From the NCBI GenBank assembly GCA_038893495.1, contig JAWARJ010000001.1, positions 1,931,395 through 1,995,394 of the forward strand: a DNA stretch of 64,000 nucleotides, given 5' to 3'. Below are positions 20,891 through 29,467 of this stretch, one piece after another; position 1 is the stretch's first letter; each line of letters opens with the position of its first letter. The stretch is from Thermoproteus sp. (GTDB lineage Archaea; Thermoproteota; Thermoprotei; Thermoproteales; Thermoproteaceae). Below the pieces are notes generated by a model, which worked only from the letters and a program-made list of their open reading frames with translations, was not told where the DNA came from and ran no database searches. Position numbers and translations under genes: made by a program.

Positions 20891-21814
20891 ATGAGCAATA
20901 TAAAAGTCAATATACGCGGCGGATCAGCGCCTCCCGGGTCTCTTGCAGATTTTCTCAAAAACGTAAAGGTGAAGCTCGTCACGATTTCGGGCAAGGGCGG
21001 AGTCGGCAAGTCTTTAGTTACAGCCGCGGTGAGTCTCGGCTTGGCTTTAAAAGGCTATAAAGTCGGAGTGCTCGACGGAGATATATACGGGCCCACCATA
21101 CCGAAGCTGTTAGGCGTCACGAACTCTTCGCTCTATGTGGACTCCAAAACGGGCAAGATCGTGCCCGTTGAGGGGCCCTTCGGCGTGAAGGTAGTCTCCA
21201 TAGACTTCATGTTGCCCAGCGAGGACACAGCCGTCATCTGGAGGGGGGCCCTCGTCACACAAGCCCTAAGGGACTTCATATCCCAAGTGGACTGGGGGCC
21301 TCTGGACGTCCTGTTGGTGGACTTGCCGCCGGGCACTGGCGACGCCCCGTTGACCATAGCGCAGAGCCTACAAGGGGGGATAGACGGCAGCATTATCGTC
21401 ACCATACCCTCAGAGGTCTCCCGCCGCATAGTGGTGAAGGCCATAGACTTCTCTAGGAAGGTGCAGGTGCCCATCGCGGGGATAGTCGAGAATATGTGTT
21501 GTTTCGTCTGTCCGGACAATGGCAAGACTTACTACATCTTCGGCGAGGGGGCGGGCAAGAAAATAGCCGAAAAGGCCGGCGTGCCGTTCTTAGGGCAGAT
21601 ACCCATGGACCCCGTGCTCTCGAGGCATCTCGACGAGGGGAGGCTCCACGAGTTCCTAACTCAAGACAATAATACCGTAAGGCACATCATGTCTATAGTC
21701 GACTCGTTGGCGTCTAAATACGCCGAGAAGTTTAAACAACAAGTTAAAGAGGAGAAGCCCAGGAGGGTTTCGCTCATGAGACTGCCGGGTGAGGAGGAAG
21801 AGGGCGAGCAGTAG
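20891..21814 (+). CDS. Mrp/NBP35-family Fe-S cluster carrier ATPase
   Basis: P-loop ATPase of the Mrp/ApbC/NBP35 family, which assembles and transfers 4Fe-4S clusters as a homodimer. The deviant Walker A is at about residues 33-41 (SGKGGVGKS); GVLDGDIYGPTIP and VDLPPGTGDA follow; the cluster-binding CxxC is C204-F-V-C207 within ENMCCFVCPDNGK. Length (307) is usual for archaeal members, with a short unstructured N-terminus and charged C-terminal tail. A TATA (GATATATATC, about 20862-20871) lies 20-27 nt before the ATG. It is followed 29 nt downstream by glyA with its own TATA. Confidence 0.95.
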   Translation: MSNIKVNIRGGSAPPGSLADFLKNVKVKLVTISGKGGVGKSLVTAAVSLGLALKGYKVGVLDGDIYGPTIPKLLGVTNSSLYVDSKTGKIVPVEGPFGVKVVSIDFMLPSEDTAVIWRGALVTQALRDFISQVDWGPLDVLLVDLPPGTGDAPLTIAQSLQGGIDGSIIVTIPSEVSRRIVVKAIDFSRKVQVPIAGIVENMCCFVCPDNGKTYYIFGEGAGKKIAEKAGVPFLGQIPMDPVLSRHLDEGRLHEFLTQDNNTVRHIMSIVDSLASKYAEKFKQQVKEEKPRRVSLMRLPGEEEEGEQ

Positions 21815-21843
21815 GGGAAAATAAATACTGGACGTTTTAACTT

Positions 21844-23145
21844 ATGGCGCATTACCCCGAAGACGTCAAAAAGATTGTAGACATCCTTGTGGAGCACAAC
21901 CTCTGGCGGCGTAGGGATTCCGTGAACCTCATAGCCGCCGAAAACGTCATGTCGCCGCTTGCAGAATTGGTGTATCTTAACGACCTAATGGGCAGATACG
22001 CCGAGGGTACAATAGGCAAGCGATATTACAGAGGCACTAAATATGTTGACATGTTGGAGGACTTGTTGTCTAGAGGATTCGCCGAGGCGCTCGGAGCTCG
22101 TTACGTCGACGTAAGGCCTATATCCGGCACCATAGCCAACCTGGCGGCCTTCCACGGCCTGGCGCCAGAAGGCGGCGTCTTGGCCTCCCTCCCCACACGC
22201 GCCGGAGGCCACATCAGCCACAACCAAGTGGGCGGCCCCAAGGCCCTTAAGTTCAAGGTCGTCGAGCTACCCTGGGACCTCGAAAACTTCAATATAGATG
22301 TGGATAGGGCGAGGAAGGTAATAGAGGAGAACAGGCCCAATATCGTGGTGGTGGGCGCCTCTCTTTACCTATTTCCACATCCAATAAGAGAAATAGCGGA
22401 GGCGGCGCACGCCGTGGGCTCCTATGTGGTCCACGACTCTGCTCACGTCTTCGGGCTGATCCTAGGCGGGAAGTTCCCGAACCCCCTCAAGGAGGGGGCC
22501 GACGTAACTACCTCATCTACCCACAAGACGTTCCCAGGGCCCCAGGGAGGCCTTATAGCGAGCAATTTAAGCGACGAGGTCAACGAATCGATAGCGAGAG
22601 CCGTCTTCCCCGTCTTCACCTCCAACTACCATACCCACAGATATGCCGCCACCTATGTGACTCTAGCGGAGATGAAGGAGTTCGGGGCCCAATACGCCGA
22701 ACAGATAGTAAGGAACGCCAAGGCCCTGGCGGAGGCCCTACACGAGAGGGGGTTCAACGTGGTGGCGGAGGGCTTGGGCTTCACGAGGACGCACCAAGTG
22801 GCCGTGGACGTCTCCAAGCTGGGCGGCGGCGAGTCCGTCTCAAAGCTACTTGAGGACGCCAACATAATTGTTAACAAGAACATGTTGCCTTGGGACAAAA
22901 GCGCCGTCAAGCCCAGCGGGATTAGGTTGGGAGTGCAGGAGGTCACTAGGTGGGGCATGGGCGTAGACGAGATGCGGGAAATAGCGGACTTCTTCAAGGC
23001 CGTCTTGTTGGACGGCGTGGAACCGCGTAAAGTGGCCGAGAGGGTTAGGGAATTCAGACGGGAGTTCTTGGAGGTAAAATTCGGCTATAATTTAGATGGA
23101 GATGTAGCCAAGAGGGTTTTAGACAGTATAGGGATTAGGCTCTAG
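21844..23145 (+). CDS. glyA: Serine hydroxymethyltransferase
   Basis: PLP enzyme interconverting serine and glycine and supplying one-carbon units, probably with a tetrahydropterin carrier. The catalytic lysine is K228 in [13 protein letters not shown]; also visible are [34 protein letters not shown] and [10 protein letters not shown]. Length 433 is normal for archaea. A TATA (AAAATAAATAC, about 21818-21828) precedes the ATG by about 20-26 nt. It is convergent with the SDR gene and overlaps it by 4 nt. Confidence 0.97.
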   Translation: MAHYPEDVKKIVDILVEHNLWRRRDSVNLIAAENVMSPLAELVYLNDLMGRYAEGTIGKRYYRGTKYVDMLEDLLSRGFAEALGARYVDVRPISGTIANLAAFHGLAPEGGVLASLPTRAGGHISHNQVGGPKALKFKVVELPWDLENFNIDVDRARKVIEENRPNIVVVGASLYLFPHPIREIAEAAHAVGSYVVHDSAHVFGLILGGKFPNPLKEGADVTTSSTHKTFPGPQGGLIASNLSDEVNESIARAVFPVFTSNYHTHRYAATYVTLAEMKEFGAQYAEQIVRNAKALAEALHERGFNVVAEGLGFTRTHQVAVDVSKLGGGESVSKLLEDANIIVNKNMLPWDKSAVKPSGIRLGVQEVTRWGMGVDEMREIADFFKAVLLDGVEPRKVAERVREFRREFLEVKFGYNLDGDVAKRVLDSIGIRL

Positions 23146-23921
23146 AGGCATTGGACGTAGCCGCCATCTATTGTTATCAACGACCCCGTGATGTAAGATG
23201 CCCTGTCGGAGGCCAAGAATGCGACAAGCTCGCCTATCTCCTCCGGCTTTGCCATTCTGCCCAACGGTATCTCGGCCGCCATAGACTTAAGGATCTCCTC
23301 GACGGGCTTGCCCTCGCGCCTAGACCTATCTTCCGCCAGAGACCTCGTGCGTTCAGTCTCCACGTAGCCTTGTAACACGCCGTTCACCAGCACGTTATAG
23401 GGCGCCAGTTGGTAGCTCAAAGTCTTCACGAGCCCTGCTATGCTTAACCTGACCACATTTGAGAGAGTCAAGTTGGGCAACGGCCTTTTTAGCGTCAAGG
23501 AGGTTATATAGATGAGGCGGCCCCATCGCCTCTCCATCATGTAGGGCAGGACATCTTTTGTGAGCCAGACTGCGCTCATCAGTAATAACTTCACCGCATA
23601 GTCCCAGTCCTCCTCCGATAATTCGAGAAACGTCCCCGGCTTGGGGGGCCCTGTGTTGTACACCAATATGTCCACCGCGTTAAACTTCTCGACTGCAGTC
23701 GAGACGATCCTCCTCACGTCCTCTCTAACAGTCAAGTCGGCCGCCACGGGGATCACCTCGGCGCCTGTCTCGGCCTTTATCTCCTCCGCCGCCTTAACGA
23801 TCCTATCCCGATCTCGAGACGCTATGACCAGCCGAGCCCCCTCTCTGGCCAGTACCCTAGCTATCCCCTTGCCTATACCCCTACTGGCCGCCGTGACTAT
23901 AGCAACCTTCCCCTTAACCAT
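23142..23921 (-). CDS. Short-chain dehydrogenase/reductase
   Basis: A 259-residue classical SDR. The Rossmann motif [12 protein letters not shown] occupies residues 10-21, an Asn-Thr-Gly replaces the usual NAG (VYNTGPPKP), and the C-terminal [14 protein letters not shown] is family-typical. The usual catalytic YxxxK is not obvious: after [29 protein letters not shown] the expected Tyr is absent, so either a variant active site is used or catalysis is impaired. Substrate unknown. It starts 2 nt after the stop of the Fe-S gene upstream on the same strand, suggesting cotranscription, although a TATA (TATATATTC) also lies about 26 nt before its ATG. Confidence 0.88.
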   Translation of the reverse strand: MVKGKVAIVTAASRGIGKGIARVLAREGARLVIASRDRDRIVKAAEEIKAETGAEVIPVAADLTVREDVRRIVSTAVEKFNAVDILVYNTGPPKPGTFLELSEEDWDYAVKLLLMSAVWLTKDVLPYMMERRWGRLIYITSLTLKRPLPNLTLSNVVRLSIAGLVKTLSYQLAPYNVLVNGVLQGYVETERTRSLAEDRSRREGKPVEEILKSMAAEIPLGRMAKPEEIGELVAFLASDRASYITGSLITIDGGYVQCL

Positions 23922-23923
23922 AA

Positions 23924-24856
23924 TTATTTAACTTGTATGAATATATATTTCTTACAGACGTCCCGTATGGGACATTGATCGCATTTAAGCTTGGCGCAGT
24001 AGTTCTTGCCTATGTGGTAGGCCCCCCTCTCGTAGCTCACAGGCTCGCCGCTTAGATAAGCCACGGACCTCACCAAGCCCCTTACAGATCCCAACCGCAC
24101 TTTGAGCTCGCCACAACGTCTGTCTCTACTTCTGCAAAGTAGCATTTTGGCTATTCTCTGTTTTAACTTCTCGGCAGATGGCGTCTTTACGTCCTCAAAG
24201 GCGCCGCTACGTAGCGTTACCAATGTGGTATAGAAGTCGCCGTGTATTCTATATTTTCTAACTTCTTCTTTGTTATATGCTATCCTATATGCTAAAGGTA
24301 TATTATTTCTATCTATAAAAATTCTTAAAAATAATTTAATTCCTCTATCTATAGAGTTGCCTCCATCGTTGTTAAAAATAAATCTTCTAATATCTTCTTC
24401 GAACTTTTCTATACGTTTTTCTTTTAAAATCCAAATATATGTCCCTCCCTTATTTTCTATTGATTCTATTATATTTATCAATTTATTAACATGTATATTT
24501 ATATTATCAATTTTATTATTTGAAGACGAGAGTAAGAGGGACCTCAATTTAGATGCCGAAATCTCCCCGCCCGTGCTTTCAAAAGCTTGGGGGTAATTTT
24601 CTAGGAGCTCGTCGGTCTTTACTCTACTGTAACTTACTAGATATGTCAAGATAATAATATATCTCATTAATTCATTGATATTCTTTATATTAGATATATT
24701 AGTTATAATAGTTGAGATATCAGAATTTCTGTAGGTTTCTATTATTGATTTTATTTGAGATACAATATATTTTAGGTCTTTAGGCATAGTGGATACTACG
24801 CTGTCCTCCAGCTCGGCTCCATATTTCGCTATTGCGTCCCTTACAGATTGAGCCAC
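23924..24856 (-). CDS. Fe-S loop protein (endonuclease III-type cysteine loop), 310 aa
   Basis: The GTG start gives MAQSVRDAIAKYG. The only recognisable motif is at the C-terminus: four cysteines spaced C-x4-C-x2-C-x5-C within YHIGKNYCAKLKCDQCPIRDVC. This closely resembles the 4Fe-4S loop at the end of the endonuclease III/MutY glycosylases (usually C-x6-C-x2-C-x5-C, with the same CP and final Cys), with a shorter first spacing. I see no helix-hairpin-helix or catalytic Lys/Asp, so a glycosylase cannot be claimed. The middle (about 24290-24780) is AT-rich and codes for Ile/Asn/Lys-rich segments, unlike both ends. Probably a DNA-associated Fe-S protein. Confidence 0.7.
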   Translation of the reverse strand: MAQSVRDAIAKYGAELEDSVVSTMPKDLKYIVSQIKSIIETYRNSDISTIITNISNIKNINELMRYIIILTYLVSYSRVKTDELLENYPQAFESTGGEISASKLRSLLLSSSNNKIDNINIHVNKLINIIESIENKGGTYIWILKEKRIEKFEEDIRRFIFNNDGGNSIDRGIKLFLRIFIDRNNIPLAYRIAYNKEEVRKYRIHGDFYTTLVTLRSGAFEDVKTPSAEKLKQRIAKMLLCRSRDRRCGELKVRLGSVRGLVRSVAYLSGEPVSYERGAYHIGKNYCAKLKCDQCPIRDVCKKYIFIQVK

Positions 24857-24882
24857 TAAACCTTCTTTTCCCTTAAATTTTT

Positions 24883-25275
24883 ATGGAGAGCCTTATCGAG
24901 AAGGCTCGAGAGGCGCTTAAAAACGCCTATGCGCCCTACTCGAAGTTCAGAGTGGGCGCGGCGGTGTTGACTAAAAGCGGTAAGATATACACAGGGGCCA
25001 ATGTGGAAAATGCCAGCTATGGCTTGACTGTATGTGCCGAGAGGGTCGCCGTGTTTAAGGCGGTGTCGGAGGGAGATAGAGACATAGAGGCAGTCGCCGT
25101 GGTTGTAGAGTCGGAGGAGCCCGTAGCTCCCTGCGGCGCATGTAGGCAGGTCATAGCGGAGTTCAACCCCAACGCGCTTGTGATAATGGCCACTGCAGAC
25201 GGGAGGAAGGTAGTCACAGCCAACTTGAAGGACCTCTTGCCTATGGCCTTTAGGGGCGACGCGTTAAAGCCCTAG
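24883..25275 (+). CDS. cdd: Cytidine deaminase
   Basis: Zinc-dependent hydrolysis of cytidine/deoxycytidine to uridine forms in pyrimidine salvage. Residues YAPYSKFRVGAAV, the TVCAERVAVF segment (Cys ligand plus catalytic Glu) and PCGACRQV (two further Cys ligands) show the homotetrameric type with three cysteine ligands. Length 130 is normal. Divergent from the Fe-S gene; its 3' end overlaps the convergent MoaC-like gene by 12 nt. Confidence 0.96.
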   Translation: MESLIEKAREALKNAYAPYSKFRVGAAVLTKSGKIYTGANVENASYGLTVCAERVAVFKAVSEGDRDIEAVAVVVESEEPVAPCGACRQVIAEFNPNALVIMATADGRKVVTANLKDLLPMAFRGDALKP

Positions 25276-26004
25276 CTCTATATAGGTGTTGGGGTACTGG
25301 CCCTTTTCGTCCTTCTCGTATTTCTTCACCATATCCCATATCGCCAGTAGGGCCGTGCCTGTGGCGAATAGGGCCTCTAGGCTCGGCGAGGCGTCTCTGC
25401 CCTTCAGTACGACCTCCATAAAGACGTAGTCGCTCCCAACTTCTATCCTGCTATTGGCGTATTCCAGCTTGACGCAATCTATCGGCAGGATTTCGCAGAG
25501 CCTTTTGGCGTTGAGGGGAGCGGTTATCTTCGCCGCACATATCGGGTCTCCCTTCTCCAAGGCGCCTGACTTTATGGGCTCTGTCGAGGTCAAATGTATA
25601 TATCCTGACGACCTAATTATGTAGCCTAAATCGGGCCTCTCCACTTTAGCTGGGGGGGCCGGCCCCTCCTCCAACCTGAGCCCGACGCCTTTGACCTTGA
25701 CGGCCACGCCCAACTTTCTTATGTCGGTGGCACCGGCCGCTATGGAGCCCACCAACGCGCCGAAAAGGGCGTCCATCTCCACGCCTGTCTTCCAGGTCGT
25801 CCACGCCTTGACCTCCACCAAGTCGTTCCCACATGTAGCTGAGGCGAATAGAGGTAGCGGATGTAGTAAGGGTATATACCTATACGCCGCCTTGACGGAA
25901 CGGGGACCGTAGGCCAAACACGCACCTACATTCTTCACGTCGGCTATCGCGAAGCCTTCGGCGTACCTTTCGACGTCGCTTTTGGCGGATATGTCGACCA
26001 TCAT
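25264..26004 (-). CDS. Two-domain MoaC-like molybdopterin biosynthesis protein
   Basis: MoaC converts the MoaA product to cyclic pyranopterin monophosphate. This 246-residue protein is longer than ordinary MoaC (about 160) and reads as two degenerate copies. The first half keeps IPLLHPLPL (the catalytic His region) and KTGVEMDAL (the two Glu) but has lost the C-terminal active-site helix. The second half (from about residue 130) starts like MoaC (GYIHLT...SGALEKGDPICAAKI) and keeps the end (SLEALFATGTALLAIWDMVKKYEKDEKGQYP, with the Asp and Lys) but lacks CHP. One complete site may therefore form between halves. It faces a ModE-type regulator across a candidate operator, and MoaA is nearby, which supports a role in the same pathway. 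Confidence 0.82.
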   Translation of the reverse strand: MMVDISAKSDVERYAEGFAIADVKNVGACLAYGPRSVKAAYRYIPLLHPLPLFASATCGNDLVEVKAWTTWKTGVEMDALFGALVGSIAAGATDIRKLGVAVKVKGVGLRLEEGPAPPAKVERPDLGYIIRSSGYIHLTSTEPIKSGALEKGDPICAAKITAPLNAKRLCEILPIDCVKLEYANSRIEVGSDYVFMEVVLKGRDASPSLEALFATGTALLAIWDMVKKYEKDEKGQYPNTYIELGL

Positions 26005-26031
26005 GACCCGAAATGACGATCTGATAGAAAA

Positions 26032-26054
26032 GTTATCTGCGCAAAGTAAATAAC
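26032..26054. promoter_or_regulatory. Candidate ModE-type operator (inverted repeat)
   Basis: GTTAT (26032-26036) and ATAAC (26050-26054) form an inverted repeat with a 13-nt spacer in the gap between the MoaC-like gene and the ModE-type regulator. Characterised bacterial ModE operators have GTTAT/ATAAC-type arms of similar spacing. It overlaps the positions where both divergent TATA boxes should lie (about 26 nt before 26004 and 26073), so bound protein could block either promoter. Arms are short; the call rests on position and resemblance. Confidence 0.4.
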
Positions 26055-26072
26055 GACGACCTATCCTTATAT

Positions 26073-26507
26073 GTGCCTAATGACGTTAAGGTGAAGTACA
26101 GGATCTGGGTCGAGTGGAACGGCAACCAGATCATAGGGCCGGGGATATACGATATATTGAAGGCCATCGACGAGACGGGCTCTATAGCTTCTGCCGCTAG
26201 GAAGCTTGGCTTTTCATATAAATTTATCTGGACATACCTAAAGAAATTAGAAGATATACTGCAAGTTCCTTTAGTCCAATCTAAGAGGGGTGGGCGCGAG
26301 AGGGGGAAGACCGAGCTGACAGAGATAGGGCAACTACTACTGAAACACTACGAAGAGCTGAGCGCCGAGATCAACAGGTTAATCCCCACCTGGGAGGCCA
26401 AATTCCAGGAGGTGGTGAATTCTTTAGATAGATACAGGGCGGAGGTCGGCTCAGAGGGGAGCGAGGAAGGTGAGGAGGAACTTCCGTTCTACAGCGAGGA
26501 GGAATAA
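26073..26507 (+). CDS. ModE-type winged-helix transcriptional regulator
   Basis: A 144-residue DNA-binding protein matching the ModE N-terminal domain: GPGIYDILKAIDETGSIASAARKLGFSYKFIWTYLKKLED is the helix-turn-helix with its recognition helix, followed by the wing LVQSKRGGRERGKTELTEIGQLLL. There is no C-terminal molybdate-binding (MOP) domain; instead the tail is Glu-rich (GSEEGEEELPFYSEEE). Ligand sensing must be lost, supplied by another protein, or different. The GTG start at 26073 follows a candidate operator by 19 nt, so autoregulation is plausible. It is convergent with moaA, with a 19-nt overlap. Confidence 0.88.
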   Translation: MPNDVKVKYRIWVEWNGNQIIGPGIYDILKAIDETGSIASAARKLGFSYKFIWTYLKKLEDILQVPLVQSKRGGRERGKTELTEIGQLLLKHYEELSAEINRLIPTWEAKFQEVVNSLDRYRAEVGSEGSEEGEEELPFYSEEE

Positions 26508-27427
26508 TGCACCTTAAATGTGGGCTCTCTGGCATAAACTACGCGCGCTACTATGTCGTATATCTTTTCGGCGTTTCTCTCCTTGATGGGGCCGTAGAGG
26601 TCCGCCGTAGCCTCTTTATATAGGCAAGGCTTAAGCTTACCGTCGCTTGTGAGCCTCATTGTGGTGCATCCAGCGCAGAAGTAGGGGTTGTTCCAATTCT
26701 TCACGATTTCTATGTTCACGCCGGCTAGATTCAAGATGGGCCTGTTGTGTAGGTCCTTCCTAGTATAAACGGGCCTGGCGCCCATGCTCTCCAACATCTG
26801 AACCACGTCGTCTATTGGCGCATATAGGTCCCCGAACGCCTTAACTCCAAGGCCGACAGGCATGAGCTCTATCAATTGCACCGAGGCCCCCACCGCCGAC
26901 GCGAACTTAAGTATTGACTTCAAGGAGCTCTTGTCGTCGTTTATGTCCTTCAGGACGACCACGTTTAATTTCACCTTCATGCCCGTCTTAGACGCGGCAA
27001 TTATCCCGTCGACCACCTTGAAAAACCAGCCTTTAGGCACGCCGGTCACCTTAGAGAACTTAGCCGGGTCTGTCGAATGTAGGGATACATTTATCCTCCG
27101 GAGGCCCGCCTCGGCGAGCTCTACTGCCATCTCGGCGAGCCTGAAGCCGTTAGTGGTCATCGAAATATCGACGCCGCTTCTGTTCATTTTCCTCACGATA
27201 TCCACTACGTCGCTCCTCAGAAGGGGCTCGCCCCCTGTGATTTTGTAGTCCCGCACTCCCATCTTGGACAAAACATCTACGAGGAACCCGTAATCGTCGG
27301 CATCGAGGCGCCTCCCAATTCCTCTTTGTTGCCCTTCAAAATGGCAAAAAATACAGGAGAAGTTACAGACGTCATTTACGACGACTCTCAACTTGAGGAA
27401 AGGCCTCCCGAATTTGTCGAACAGCAC
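26489..27427 (-). CDS. moaA: GTP 3',8-cyclase MoaA (radical SAM)
   Basis: First step of molybdopterin synthesis. The radical SAM cluster cysteines are C21, C25 and C28 (CNFSCIFC); GGEPLL binds SAM; the second 4Fe-4S site has CAGCTTMRLTSDGKLKPC near residues 257-274. The C-terminal Gly-Gly of many bacterial MoaA proteins is absent (ends HYSSSL), as is common in archaea. GTG start at 27427, with TATA (CATAAAAATG, 27446-27455) about 24 nt upstream. With the MoaC-like and ModE-type genes it forms a local molybdenum- or tungsten-cofactor cluster. Confidence 0.96.
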   Translation of the reverse strand: MLFDKFGRPFLKLRVVVNDVCNFSCIFCHFEGQQRGIGRRLDADDYGFLVDVLSKMGVRDYKITGGEPLLRSDVVDIVRKMNRSGVDISMTTNGFRLAEMAVELAEAGLRRINVSLHSTDPAKFSKVTGVPKGWFFKVVDGIIAASKTGMKVKLNVVVLKDINDDKSSLKSILKFASAVGASVQLIELMPVGLGVKAFGDLYAPIDDVVQMLESMGARPVYTRKDLHNRPILNLAGVNIEIVKNWNNPYFCAGCTTMRLTSDGKLKPCLYKEATADLYGPIKERNAEKIYDIVARVVYAREPTFKVHYSSSL

Positions 27428-27506
27428 TAGAAATTAACGATCTGCATTTTTATGTAGACGTGTAGTATACGTATACTTTAAAGGTGGAGTACTTCAGTTG
27501 GCTGGA

Positions 27507-29006
27507 ATGTTCCTTTCGGCGATACCTCTGGCCTATCAAGCCAGGAAGCTTCTATCAAAAAACTTAATTATATATATAATTTTAATTCTATTAATGATAA
27601 TTCAATCTTTTCTACTAAAAAATAATATAGTTAACTCACTATATATGGTATTATTATCTATTTTATATATACGAAGCATTATAGGCAGATACGGCGTAAT
27701 GTTACGCGTAGTCCTCTACGGGGTTATTGTCGGGCTGATTATAGTCGATTCGAATTTATTCTTGACAGAAATTTATAATATATACAACATTATAATTGAT
27801 TCTGTTATAGTATTTCTTACAATTGTTCTATTTGAATTATATGAATATACATATTATAAATTAGATAAAATAAAGGACATTGCGGTGCCTGCATTGTTGT
27901 CGATATTGTTACAGGGGCCTTATATGTTCGCCCTACCTATACTTCAAGGCTTAATTTTCGCTGTATTTAATCTGCCAATTCAACTCTATGGCCCTCTGAC
28001 ATTTCTTATATATTTGTTGAATTATTATGTATTAATAAAAATTTTTAACATAAATATTAATATATTATTTGTTTTTATAAATATATTTTTATTTTTGATG
28101 AGTTTCTTTTTATTTAATAGGAGAGTGTCCTATAGAGCCGCAACGCCGCCTATAGGCTGGCTGAACTCGTGGCTCGGCGGCAAGTACTATGTGGAGGATG
28201 TGGTGGGCGTTGGGGGATTTAGCTACGTCCTGAAGGTGGCTTCAGGTAAGCAGAAATTTGCCGCTAAGGTCTTGAGGTACGTCGACGATAGGGGGGTTCC
28301 TCTGGCGTCAAGTTGGGATGTCATCAAGATTTTTGGACAGGAGATGAATAGATATCTGGAGGTCCTGTCTGAATATGTCGTCAGAGCCTACGAGGTGTCT
28401 ATACCGTCAGCCGAATATAGGTCGATAGACGATTATATGAAGAACCCGCCGTATATGATACTGGAATATATGGAGGGAGGATCCCTTAGGGAATATTTAG
28501 TGGAGCGGAAAACCCTTTCTATAGATGAATTTATAAGGATATTTATACAGATAGTAAGAGGTATAAACGATATTCATCGGAACAATTTAGTTCATTTAGA
28601 TATAAAGCCAGAAAATATTATGTTTAAGGATAGGGAGAGAACTAGGGTGAAGATCGGTGATTTGGGCATAGCGAAGTTGGCTGTGGGGAAGGCGGTAGCC
28701 GCGTCGTACTTATCGCCCGCATATGCGGCCCCCGAGGTCTTTCGTAGCCAGATGGGCTCTAAGGCCTCAGACATATATTCGTTGGGTTGCGTCATGTATG
28801 AAAGCCTTACTGGGATAAATCCGCAGTCGTTTGTGCTTAATGGGTACGAGATTCCTCCGCCTGATAGATATAGGCCAGAGATCCCGCCGTGGCTTTCAGC
28901 GCTAATAATGTCGACTTTGTCTCAAAAGCCCGAGGCCAGACCCACTGCTGAGCAGATCTTGGCTGTTTTAGAGAATTACTTAAATAATACGGACGCCGTG
29001 AGGTAA
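27507..29006 (+). CDS. Membrane-anchored Ser/Thr protein kinase
   Basis: The ATG at 27507 is preferred because a TATA (TTTAAA, 27477-27482) lies 27 nt upstream; a TTG at 27498 would add 3 residues. The first 200 residues are at least six hydrophobic helices, AT-rich in DNA and Ile/Leu/Asn-rich in protein. From about residue 225 a full eukaryotic-type kinase domain follows: GVGGFSYVLKVA glycine loop, FAAKVL lysine, HLDIKPENIMF catalytic loop (HLD in place of HRD), GDLGIAKL (DLG in place of DFG), and YAAPEVF. All catalytic residues are present, so it should be active. The next gene starts on the base after its stop and encodes an FHA protein, the likely phosphothreonine reader. Confidence 0.93.
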   Translation: MFLSAIPLAYQARKLLSKNLIIYIILILLMIIQSFLLKNNIVNSLYMVLLSILYIRSIIGRYGVMLRVVLYGVIVGLIIVDSNLFLTEIYNIYNIIIDSVIVFLTIVLFELYEYTYYKLDKIKDIAVPALLSILLQGPYMFALPILQGLIFAVFNLPIQLYGPLTFLIYLLNYYVLIKIFNININILFVFINIFLFLMSFFLFNRRVSYRAATPPIGWLNSWLGGKYYVEDVVGVGGFSYVLKVASGKQKFAAKVLRYVDDRGVPLASSWDVIKIFGQEMNRYLEVLSEYVVRAYEVSIPSAEYRSIDDYMKNPPYMILEYMEGGSLREYLVERKTLSIDEFIRIFIQIVRGINDIHRNNLVHLDIKPENIMFKDRERTRVKIGDLGIAKLAVGKAVAASYLSPAYAAPEVFRSQMGSKASDIYSLGCVMYESLTGINPQSFVLNGYEIPPPDRYRPEIPPWLSALIMSTLSQKPEARPTAEQILAVLENYLNNTDAVR

Positions 29007-29465
29007 ATGCCTTGGCGATGTCCGATATGCGGCACCGAGAATCCTGACGAGGTCGATGTCTGTAGGATCTGCGGCGCGTATAGGCCTACTGCCAATACGG
29101 TGAGCGCGTCGGACTGGAGGGGCGCTAGGATATTGCCCCCATATAAGCGCCTAATTGTGGAGATCTTAGATTCGTCGGTCAAAAGCTTAGTTGGGCTCTC
29201 CAGACAGATAGATCTGACTGCAACTGGCAATATCATAACTATCGGGCGCGCCCTAGACAACCACTTAGTGATTCCCGACCCTACAGTCTCTAGGAGACAT
29301 TTGAGGATAATTGTCTCTTCCGACGGCTTGGTGATAGAGGACTTGGGGAGCACCAACGGCACATATCTACTTCCTGAAGGCAAGAAGATAAACACGGCTA
29401 AAGTGGGCGAAGAGGCCTCAATAAAGATAGGTAATTCTGTTATAAAACTGTCATTAAGGAAATAG
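29007..29465 (+). CDS. Zinc-ribbon FHA-domain protein
   Basis: A 152-residue protein with two parts. Residues 1-27 are a zinc ribbon (CPICG, CRICG). Residues about 65-150 are a forkhead-associated domain: ITIGRALDNHLVIPDPTVSRRHLRI with the core GR, SRRH and later DLGSTNGTYL, the residues that bind phosphothreonine. The architecture zinc ribbon plus FHA is common for kinase partners. It abuts the kinase gene with no gap, so both are surely cotranscribed, and it may be both substrate and reader of that kinase. What it regulates is not visible here. Confidence 0.92.
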   Translation: MPWRCPICGTENPDEVDVCRICGAYRPTANTVSASDWRGARILPPYKRLIVEILDSSVKSLVGLSRQIDLTATGNIITIGRALDNHLVIPDPTVSRRHLRIIVSSDGLVIEDLGSTNGTYLLPEGKKINTAKVGEEASIKIGNSVIKLSLRK

Positions 29466-29467
29466 CG

